From Ruegeria arenilitoris (lineage in GTDB: Bacteria > Pseudomonadota > Alphaproteobacteria > Rhodobacterales > Rhodobacteraceae): DNA of 64,000 nt. The DNA lies in NCBI RefSeq assembly GCF_013035315.1, contig NZ_WQHP01000009.1, positions 1-64,000 on the forward strand, read 5' to 3'. Position numbers and translations under genes: made by a program. A model generated the notes under the pieces. That model was not told where the DNA came from. It ran no database searches and saw only the letters and a program-made list of their open reading frames with translations. Below, one piece after another: positions 9,076 through 15,449 of this stretch (position 1 is the stretch's first letter; the number at the start of each line of letters is the position of its first letter).

Positions 9076-9423
9076 CTGACGCTCAAACGGTGACTCTGTC
9101 AGGGTTTGCGTCTTAGGCGCTGATGATTTCGATGGCTGGTACGGGTAAAGGTCCCCGGTTTTCCGTCTCAATCCGGCTGATTTGTCACGAAACTGTAAGG
9201 TCGAGCCCTTAGTCCTGTGCTCGGGTCGAAAAAAATCACTCTTTTTCAATCGTTTGATGCGGTCTACGGGAAACCCCCAATTCCTTGGGGCGAAGCGATT
9301 CATTAACTTCGAATCATCCAAGGAATTACTGCGGACAATACCACTTTTCCCCGTGAGGGGCTGGCTACTTACCCCCTCGGCCGGCCCCTCAATAACCCCT
9401 CAGAAATGATACCGAGCCGACGC
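9076..9423. other. 348-bp gap with several inverted repeats, no convincing gene
   Basis: This gap lies between two converging genes. It holds no reading frame with a credible start site or protein character. It does contain several inverted repeats: a long hairpin at 9279-9327 (listed separately), CCCC-GTGA-GGGG at about 9350-9361, and GAGGGG/CCCCTC pairs up to 9400. It may act only as a terminator zone, or could encode a small structured RNA. I cannot decide from sequence alone. Confidence 0.5.
9279..9327. repeat. Long inverted repeat, possible structured RNA
   Basis: AATTCCTTGG (9279-9288) and CCAAGGAATT (9318-9327) form a perfect 10-bp stem around a 29-nt loop. The loop itself has two mutually exclusive inner pairings: GATTC/GAATC (9297-9301 with 9311-9315) and CGAAG/CTTCG (9291-9295 with 9307-9311). 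There is no T-run, so it is not a classic terminator. Confidence 0.4.
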
Positions 9424-10098
9424 TTAGGCCTGTGTTTCCAGCTGATGCACTGCCGTACGCACCAGTGCGGGCAATTCGTGGGTGTCGCTGTAACTGTGGG
9501 TATGTGGAATCTCAGCCAACGGCGTTTTCCGGTACCCTTCCGAGAACAGCAGGAACGGTACCTTGGCCTTCTCCGCGGTTTCGGCATCGACTTCGCTGTC
9601 GCCCACAAACAGGCGCGGGCCTGCGGAAGATACCGCATCGAAACTGGCAAACAGCAGCTTAGGGTCCGGTTTGCGCACCGTCAGCGTGTCGCCGCCAAAC
9701 ACGGTGTCGAAAAGATGCGCAAGGTCCAGCGCTTCAAGAACGTGGCGGGCGGGGCCTTCGGGCTTGTTTGTGCAGATGCCAAGAACACAGCCCATTTCGC
9801 GCAGTTGCGTCAGCGCCTGATGAACGCCAGGGTAGGGAACAGTCTTGTCGCTGGAAGCCGCGTTGTAGTGCGCAAGAGTCAGTTGGGACAGTTCGGCGTG
9901 GCGTTCCATTGGCAGGTCACAATGTTCGAGGACGCGCGCAACCAGATTGGGCAAGCCCTTGCCCACGAACTGTTTGATTGTGTCTTGCGACAATGGTGCG
10001 GTGTCGACGTCCTGCAGCATCCGGTTGGCCGCTGCGGCGATATCCGGCAGGCTGTCGATCAGCGTGCCGTCCAGATCGAACATGATAGTCGCGGTCAT
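9424..10098 (-). CDS. gph: HAD-family phosphoglycolate phosphatase
   Basis: A 224-residue haloacid-dehalogenase-type phosphatase. The catalytic motif I is FDLDGTLIDS (nucleophile Asp at residue 8, acid Asp at 10), motif II lies in GICTNKPEG, and motifs III/IV in TVRKPDPKLL and FVGDSEVDAETA. Length, helical cap and the YPGVHQALTQL segment fit Gph, which hydrolyses 2-phosphoglycolate formed by Rubisco side reactions or DNA repair. Members with other sugar-phosphate substrates look alike, so the symbol is probable, not proven. It stands alone, leftward, divergent from the hemP unit. Confidence 0.82.
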   Translation of the reverse strand: MTATIMFDLDGTLIDSLPDIAAAANRMLQDVDTAPLSQDTIKQFVGKGLPNLVARVLEHCDLPMERHAELSQLTLAHYNAASSDKTVPYPGVHQALTQLREMGCVLGICTNKPEGPARHVLEALDLAHLFDTVFGGDTLTVRKPDPKLLFASFDAVSSAGPRLFVGDSEVDAETAEKAKVPFLLFSEGYRKTPLAEIPHTHSYSDTHELPALVRTAVHQLETQA

Positions 10099-10197
10099 TA
10101 CAGTCCTCGAAAAATACCCGCGTCAGACCTAACCCGCTTGTTTTCGTTACGCAATCACCTGCGACACTTAGATGTTTCGTATTGGCCTTGACATACC

Positions 10198-10212
10198 TGA
10201 CTAAAATAATCA
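10198..10212. promoter_or_regulatory. Iron-responsive TGA-N9-TCA box upstream of hemP
   Basis: TGA-CTAAAATAA-TCA matches the RirA-type IRO consensus TGA-N9-TCA predicted for iron genes of alphaproteobacteria, and is flanked by a further matching C/G pair. A good -35-like TTGACA lies at 10188-10193, so the box covers the promoter. Placed 106 bp before the hemP start, it predicts repression under iron sufficiency. Confidence 0.6.
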
Positions 10213-10318
10213 GATTACTGGAAAGACCCCCGCAGCCAACCCAATTAGGGTCAGCCAAACATTTGAAAGCGCGAACGAAACAAGGCCTTTCGCCCGAGAA
10301 CCCATTGGAGTTGTCCTG

Positions 10319-10486
10319 ATGAATGTGCAGAACCCGAATCCCAGCCAGTCCTACGCGGTGTCCATGCTTCCGGCTCATAAGGCCGAAGATCTGACCAAGG
10401 GTGGCAATCTGGCCCATATCGAGTTGGGTGACCAACTGTACACCCTGCGTATCACGCGTGCCGGCAAACTGATCCTGACGAAATGA
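10319..10486 (+). CDS. hemP: Hemin uptake protein HemP
   Basis: A 55-residue protein with the unmistakable HemP signature in its second half: KGGNLAHIELGDQLYTLRITRAGKLILTK, that is, the conserved YxLRITRxGKLILTK ending. HemP/HmuP proteins help activate haem uptake genes in several alpha- and betaproteobacteria. The ATG follows a GGAG site with 8-nt spacing. The stop overlaps the next gene in ATGA, and the promoter carries an iron box. No haem receptor or ABC genes are nearby, so here it is detached from the uptake locus. Confidence 0.88.
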   Translation: MNVQNPNPSQSYAVSMLPAHKAEDLTKGGNLAHIELGDQLYTLRITRAGKLILTK

Positions 10487-10959
10487 GCGCCCCTTCCTCG
10501 CGCGGCGGGGCTGCGGTTGGGCGTTTGTCCGACCTTAGCCCGATCGAAGCTGGTGCCGTGATGTACCTGCGGCTTTGGAGTGAAAGCCCCAAAGCCCGTG
10601 CGGATGCGGCCAGCGATTTCGAGATTGCCCTTGGCCTGGATCAGGGGCGCGCCGCTATGATGACGCTGGACCGCCTCTGCGGGCTGTGCGCCCACCACGG
10701 TCGTCGCCCTCTGGTGCGTCATGGGCTGGGCTGTTCCTGCCTCGGAGCGGATGAGAACTGTTTTGCGCAGATGATCGCTGCCGCATCCGAAGGTGCCCGC
10801 GAAGACGCGATGATGATGGCGTCACTGATCGTTCGGCCAGATTACGCTCCGGCTCTGGCATCTTTGTCCGAAGAGTTGGGTATGGTGCTGCGCCGCATGA
10901 CCGCGTCGGTGCCACCGCCGACGACCGGCCACAAGTCCCCCTCTGCCGTGCTGCACTAA
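10483..10959 (+). CDS. Unknown protein translationally coupled to hemP, Cys/His cluster
   Basis: A 158-residue soluble protein that I cannot assign to a named family. It begins at the ATGA overlap with hemP, so it should be co-expressed under iron control. The middle carries a Cys/His-rich stretch: CGLCAHH (residues ~67-73), then GLGCSCLGADENC. This could bind a metal or an iron-sulfur cluster. The C-terminal part is helical and Met-rich. Being iron-regulated and metal-ligand-rich, a role in haem or iron handling is plausible but only inferred. Confidence 0.75.
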   Translation: MSAPSSRGGAAVGRLSDLSPIEAGAVMYLRLWSESPKARADAASDFEIALGLDQGRAAMMTLDRLCGLCAHHGRRPLVRHGLGCSCLGADENCFAQMIAAASEGAREDAMMMASLIVRPDYAPALASLSEELGMVLRRMTASVPPPTTGHKSPSAVLH

Positions 10960-10973
10960 ACAGCGCGCAGGTA

Positions 10974-11005
10974 CAAAACCCCGGCACCCTCGGGCCGGGG
11001 TTTTG
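10974..11005. terminator. Bidirectional terminator
   Basis: A perfect 12-bp inverted repeat CAAAACCCCGGC / GCCGGGGTTTTG with an 8-nt loop. The stem carries four Ts at the 3' side on either strand. It sits between two converging genes and should stop both the hemP transcript and the opposing one. Confidence 0.8.
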
Positions 11006-11010
11006 TCATT

Positions 11011-14000
11011 TCAGCAGCACCCGCAGCCCGCGTGGTGATGATCGTGGTCGCAGACCGGGGCAGGTGCGTAATCGCCAACTTCGGACAGCACCGTCCGCAG
11101 TGTCGATAGGATCATGTCGATGTCTTCGGCTTCGATTGTCAGGGGTGGTCGGATTTTCAGGATGTTGTCCTTGGGCCCTTCGCTGCCGATCAGAATCCGA
11201 TGATCGCGCATGCGGTTCTTGACGTATTTGCAGATTTCGGTGCTTTCCGAGTCATCCGGGTTGATCAGTTCGACCCCGACGAAAAGGCCCATACCCCGCA
11301 CATCGCCGACGCAGGCAAATTCGGAGTCGATCTGGCGTAGCCCATCCATCAGACGTGTGCCCATAACCCGGGCATTGTCCTGCAATCCTTCGTCATCGAC
11401 GATATCCAGAACTTCCTTCCCGATCCTGCAGGACAGGGTCGAGCCGCCGAAGGTCGAAAAGAATTCGATCCCGTTGTCAAAGCTTTCTGCAATGGCTTTG
11501 GTTGTGACCAGAACACCCAGCGGATGGCCGTTTCCGATGGGTTTGCCCATGACAACGATATCCGGCAGCGCGCCTTGGTGTTCAAACCCGAAATAGTATT
11601 CACCCAGACGACCAAGGCCGGTCTGTACCTCATCGGCGATGCAGACGCCGCCTGCTGCCCGGATTTTTTCGTAGACTGCGGGCAGGTACCCCTTTGGCGG
11701 AATGATCTGACCGCCGACGGATGGGAAGGTCTCGGCTATGAAACCGGCGAGGCCGTGGCCTTTGGCCTGCAACGCTGCAATCGCTGGGTCCACCAGATCT
11801 GCGAACTTGTTTGCGCGATCCGCGTCATCGCGCTTGAATGACCCGCGATAGTCGTCGGCGACCTCGACCAGCTCGACCCAATCGGCCTGTCCGATCCCAC
11901 CCGGTTTGTTGAACTTGTAGGCCGAGATCGCAACAGCTGCGTTGGTATTCCCGTGATAGCCATGGTCCGGCGTCACGATACCCTTGGCCCCTGTATGGGC
12001 GCGGGCCAGACGCAAGGCCAATTCATTGGCCTCGGTGCCGGAATTGACGAAGAAACAGACCTCGAACTGATCCGGCAGCTTGGACAGCACTTTGTCGGCA
12101 AAGGCCGTCTGCGCCGGGTGCAGATAGCGGGTGTTCGAATTCATGCGCTTGAGCTGGTCCGCTGCAACGGCCTGAATGCGCGGATGCGCATGGCCCACAT
12201 GTGGAACGTTGTTATATGCGTCCAGATAGGGCCGCCCCCACTCGTCGAACAGGTGATGCTTCCAGCCGCGCACCAGCATGACCGGATCGTCGTAGGTCAG
12301 GCTGAGGTTCCCACCGAAGTGGTCATGCCGCCCCTGCAGGATCGCGTGCTTGTCGATCGGGCGATAGAACACCTTATCGTCTGGCAGGTTCAGCAAAGCC
12401 GCGGGGTTGGGGCAAACCGCGTGCCACAACTCCATCTCATCCGGGTCGCCAACACCGGGCCAGTCGTTCTGCATACCGTCGGTTGTCAGGGCCAGCTGGA
12501 AATGCACATGCGGCGCCCAGCCGCCATTTTGCGTGGCGTCGCCCAGCCGTGCAAAGGCCGCGCCCTGCGCCACTGGATCGCCCGGCTTCAGGCGATCGCA
12601 GACCTCGGGGTCCAGATGGCCGTAGAGCGTGTAAAACGGATCACCCTCGGGTGTTTCGTGGTGCAGAATCACCACGCCGCCATAGTCCAGATGCGCATCA
12701 CGGTTTTCGACGGCCTCGACCCGGCCGCTCACGGGGGCATGCAGCACGGTTCCGGCCGGGGCGAACACGTCCACGGCCAGATGCACCGTGCGACGGTCCG
12801 ATGCCTTCCAAGGCCCTTTGCGGAACGCTGGTTCGGCATAGATCAGGCGGGGTTCGTTGTAGTAGCCCAGCCAGAGACCCTCTCCGAATTCCTCGCCCAC
12901 GCGCGCGGCTTCATCCAGCGGCATGTGGAACGGGTTCTGCGGCCAGGTCGAGTTTTCGACTGACAATGATCCCATGGGAACTTGGCTAAGGTCCTGATCG
13001 AACATCTCGGCGAACTGACCGCGATGCTCGGACAGGTAGGCGTGGATGCGCTCTGCCCCGTCTGTAACGGGCAACCCACATGCAGCACGCAGCCGAGCGG
13101 GCATCAGGCCACCATTGACCGCATCGTTCTCAAGAAACCGCCATGCCGGGGCCTGGCTGATGGTCACGTAAGGATCATCAGGGTTCTCGGCTGCCATCAA
13201 GGTCGAGTTCACCACGGACACAGCCAGCCGCATGCGCAGCAGGGGCCAGATCAGATCAACCTCGTCAGCCCGCAACCGGTTGGCCGCGTGATAGCCGCGT
13301 ACCAAAGCCGTCAAGGCCTGTTCGGGTTTTGGATGGTCCAACACGATATACGCCCCGGCAATCGCCAGATCGCAGATGCGCGGGGCAGCACACATATCGC
13401 CCAGATCGATCAGACCCGAGATGGTCTGACGTTGCCCAAGCTCGCCCTCGACCAGGATATTGTAATCATTGGCATCATTGTGGATGGCCTGTTTCGGCAA
13501 GTCCGCCAAACGTTCCGAGATCGCTTGAAAATCTGCGGAAATTTCGGACAGCAATGCACGCCGCATTGGGTCAGCAATGGCGTTCAGTTTTTCAGCGACC
13601 CAACCCGCCTGGGTCAGATCCCATTTAAAGTCTGGACGGTTCAGCCCTTCATGCGTGAACCGCTCTATTGCTCGGTCAGTTGCGCCCAGAACCCGGCCAA
13701 GTTTCAGGATCAACTCGTCTGACTTCGGTGCAGCCTTGGCGTAGCACTGACCGGGCAGGCACTCCAACAGCCACACCAGCCGGAGCTGATCGTCCTGATC
13801 AGGGATCTCTGGCAGCACAGCGCCGTTGAGATCGGGGTGCACTGCGGGAAAGGGCAGCCCCGGAGCCTCAAGCGCGATATGCTTCAGAGCCTCGACCTGA
13901 AGGTCAATCAGCTGGGCTTCACAGCCAGGCCGCATGACTTTCAGCACATAGTCCTGCCCATTGGTGGCGCGGACCAGAAAGTTCAGGTCATATTCACCGT

Positions 14001-14076
14001 CCAGTCGGACCAGCTTGGCCTCAAGCCCCCAATGGGCGCGCAAGGCGAGGGCCCAGAAATCTGTCAGCTCAGCCAT
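11011..14076 (-). CDS. Kinase–M23 peptidase-fold–class III PLP enzyme fusion (phospho-lyase/aminotransferase type)
   Basis: One 1021-residue chain with three domains. Residues ~1-340 form an APH/hydroxylysine-kinase-like kinase with HNDANDYN (199-206) and DLGD (224-227). Residues ~395-565 form an M23 (LytM) fold with a complete metal set: H432xxxD436, H487 in YGHL, and H523xH525. Residues ~590-1005 form a class III aminotransferase-fold enzyme with NSGTEANE, IADEVQTG (Asp815) and PLP lysine K845 in VMGKPIG. The C-terminus is a Cys/His tail (CDHDHHHAGCGCC). In animals, hydroxylysine kinase and 5-phosphohydroxylysine or phosphoethanolamine phospho-lyase are separate proteins of these same two families. 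This suggests kinase followed by phospho-lyase on an amino alcohol (inference). No signal peptide, so the M23 fold would be cytosolic. Confidence 0.88.
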   Translation of the reverse strand: MAELTDFWALALRAHWGLEAKLVRLDGEYDLNFLVRATNGQDYVLKVMRPGCEAQLIDLQVEALKHIALEAPGLPFPAVHPDLNGAVLPEIPDQDDQLRLVWLLECLPGQCYAKAAPKSDELILKLGRVLGATDRAIERFTHEGLNRPDFKWDLTQAGWVAEKLNAIADPMRRALLSEISADFQAISERLADLPKQAIHNDANDYNILVEGELGQRQTISGLIDLGDMCAAPRICDLAIAGAYIVLDHPKPEQALTALVRGYHAANRLRADEVDLIWPLLRMRLAVSVVNSTLMAAENPDDPYVTISQAPAWRFLENDAVNGGLMPARLRAACGLPVTDGAERIHAYLSEHRGQFAEMFDQDLSQVPMGSLSVENSTWPQNPFHMPLDEAARVGEEFGEGLWLGYYNEPRLIYAEPAFRKGPWKASDRRTVHLAVDVFAPAGTVLHAPVSGRVEAVENRDAHLDYGGVVILHHETPEGDPFYTLYGHLDPEVCDRLKPGDPVAQGAAFARLGDATQNGGWAPHVHFQLALTTDGMQNDWPGVGDPDEMELWHAVCPNPAALLNLPDDKVFYRPIDKHAILQGRHDHFGGNLSLTYDDPVMLVRGWKHHLFDEWGRPYLDAYNNVPHVGHAHPRIQAVAADQLKRMNSNTRYLHPAQTAFADKVLSKLPDQFEVCFFVNSGTEANELALRLARAHTGAKGIVTPDHGYHGNTNAAVAISAYKFNKPGGIGQADWVELVEVADDYRGSFKRDDADRANKFADLVDPAIAALQAKGHGLAGFIAETFPSVGGQIIPPKGYLPAVYEKIRAAGGVCIADEVQTGLGRLGEYYFGFEHQGALPDIVVMGKPIGNGHPLGVLVTTKAIAESFDNGIEFFSTFGGSTLSCRIGKEVLDIVDDEGLQDNARVMGTRLMDGLRQIDSEFACVGDVRGMGLFVGVELINPDDSESTEICKYVKNRMRDHRILIGSEGPKDNILKIRPPLTIEAEDIDMILSTLRTVLSEVGDYAPAPVCDHDHHHAGCGCC

Positions 14077-14088
14077 GGGGCTACCTCT

Positions 14089-14961
14089 TTAGTCCAGTGC
14101 GCGCAGGCGTTTAAACAGCGAGGACGTATCCCAGCGCCCGCCGCCTTGTTTCTGTACGTCTTTGTAGAACTGATCGACCAGAGCGGTCACGGGCAGCGAG
14201 GCGCCGTTTTCGTTGGCAGTATCCAGACAGATGCCAAGGTCCTTGCGCATCCAGTCCACCGCGAACCCATAGTCAAAGTGATCGTCCAACATCATTTCAT
14301 GTCGGTTCACCATCTGCCAGCTGCCCGCCGCGCCCTGGCTGATCACCTCGACCACCGCACGTCCGTCCAAGCCTGCTTTTTCGGCGAAATGCATCGCTTC
14401 GCTCAGGGCCTGTACCAGACCCGCGATAGCGATCTGGTTGCACATTTTGGTCAACTGACCCGCGCCGCTGTCGCCAATACGGCGGCAGATCTTGGAATAG
14501 ACCTGCATGATCGGTTCGGCCGCATCGTAGGCGGCTTGATTCCCACCGCACATGATCGAAAGAACACCATTCTCCGCGCCTGCTTGTCCGCCAGAGATCG
14601 GAGCATCGACGAAAGCGATGCCTTGCTTTTGGCCAGCGGCATAAAGCTCGTGGGTCACCCTGTCGGACACGGTGGTGTGATCGACAAAGATGGCACCGTC
14701 GGCCATGCCGTTGAATGCACCGTCGTCGCCGGTACAGACCATGCGCAGATCGTCGTCATTGCCAACGCAGGCCATGACGAACTCAGCACCTTGAGCCGCC
14801 TCGCGTGGGGTCGTAGCCATCGCGCCGCCGTGTTCGGCAACCCAGGCCTCGGCCTTGCTAGCGGTACGATTGTAGACGGTTACCTCATGACCTGCGGCTT
14901 GCAGGTGACCGGCCATGGGGTAACCCATAACGCCCAGGCCAAGGAAAGCGACTTTTGCCAT
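14089..14961 (-). CDS. 3-hydroxyisobutyrate-dehydrogenase-family NAD(P) oxidoreductase
   Basis: A 290-residue beta-hydroxyacid dehydrogenase. It starts with the Rossmann motif FLGLGVMGYPMAGHL, has the substrate-binding DAPISGGQAGAENGVLSIMCGG, and the catalytic lysine region GAGQLTKMCNQIAIA (Lys at ~172). The family includes 3-hydroxyisobutyrate, tartronate semialdehyde and 2-hydroxymethylglutarate dehydrogenases. A good AGAGGA site precedes the ATG. Its stop lies 12 nt before the kinase-M23-PLP fusion gene, so the two form an operon, and it may process the aldehyde or hydroxyacid made by the fusion enzyme (inference). Confidence 0.88.
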   Translation of the reverse strand: MAKVAFLGLGVMGYPMAGHLQAAGHEVTVYNRTASKAEAWVAEHGGAMATTPREAAQGAEFVMACVGNDDDLRMVCTGDDGAFNGMADGAIFVDHTTVSDRVTHELYAAGQKQGIAFVDAPISGGQAGAENGVLSIMCGGNQAAYDAAEPIMQVYSKICRRIGDSGAGQLTKMCNQIAIAGLVQALSEAMHFAEKAGLDGRAVVEVISQGAAGSWQMVNRHEMMLDDHFDYGFAVDWMRKDLGICLDTANENGASLPVTALVDQFYKDVQKQGGGRWDTSSLFKRLRALD

Positions 14962-15059
14962 TTTGTGATCCTCTCTGCTGTCCGGTGCGTTGCTGGGATC
15001 AGCAGGCCGGAATGTTTAGCAGAGACAAACCAAAGCGGCGGCCAAAGGGCAACCCCGTG

Positions 15060-15449
15060 TCACGCCTTGCCGCCCAAATCCTGCAGGATTGGACAATCGG
15101 GCCGGTCATCCCCAGCACAGGCGTCGATCAGGTGGCTTAGGGTGTCGCGCATGGCGTTCAGGTCCGCAATCTTGGCCTCGATCTGGGCCATGTGCGCGCG
15201 CGCGACCTTTTTGACATCGGCGCTGGCGCGGGTTTCATCCTCATATAGCGCCATCAGGGTGCGGCAATCTTCGATGGTAAACCCCAGCGCGCGAGCCCGA
15301 CCCAGAAAATTCAGCTTGTGGACATCCTGACTGCGAAACCTGCGGTATCCGTTGTCATCGCGCAGCGGTTTGACCAGGCCGATATCCTCATAGTACCGGA
15401 TCGTCTTGGCGGGCAGACCGGTCTGGTTTGCAACGTCTCCGATATTCAT
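15060..15449 (-). CDS. cueR: Copper-responsive MerR-family regulator CueR
   Basis: A 129-residue MerR protein with N-terminal helix-turn-helix (IGDVANQTGLPAKTIRYYEDIGL), the usual long dimerisation helix, and the C-terminal metal loop C111-AGDDRPD-C119-PIL. This is the Cu(I)/Ag(I)/Au(I) binding loop of CueR (Cys112 and Cys120 in E. coli). Its start overlaps the end of copA by 4 nt, so the sensor is translated from the copA message and the circuit is autoregulated. Confidence 0.92.
   Translation of the reverse strand: MNIGDVANQTGLPAKTIRYYEDIGLVKPLRDDNGYRRFRSQDVHKLNFLGRARALGFTIEDCRTLMALYEDETRASADVKKVARAHMAQIEAKIADLNAMRDTLSHLIDACAGDDRPDCPILQDLGGKA

Noticed and set aside
9182..9409. 75-codon plus-strand frame in the gap between DUF2189 and gph
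   Set aside because: No ribosome site, no protein-like composition, and it runs through the inverted repeats; treated as non-coding.
11953..15330. Long open frames on the plus strand (336 and 497 codons) opposite the kinase–M23–PLP fusion and the dehydrogenase
   Set aside because: They are mirror frames of well-identified proteins on the other strand; translations are rich in Arg, Gln and His without any recognisable domain, and lack proper start sites.
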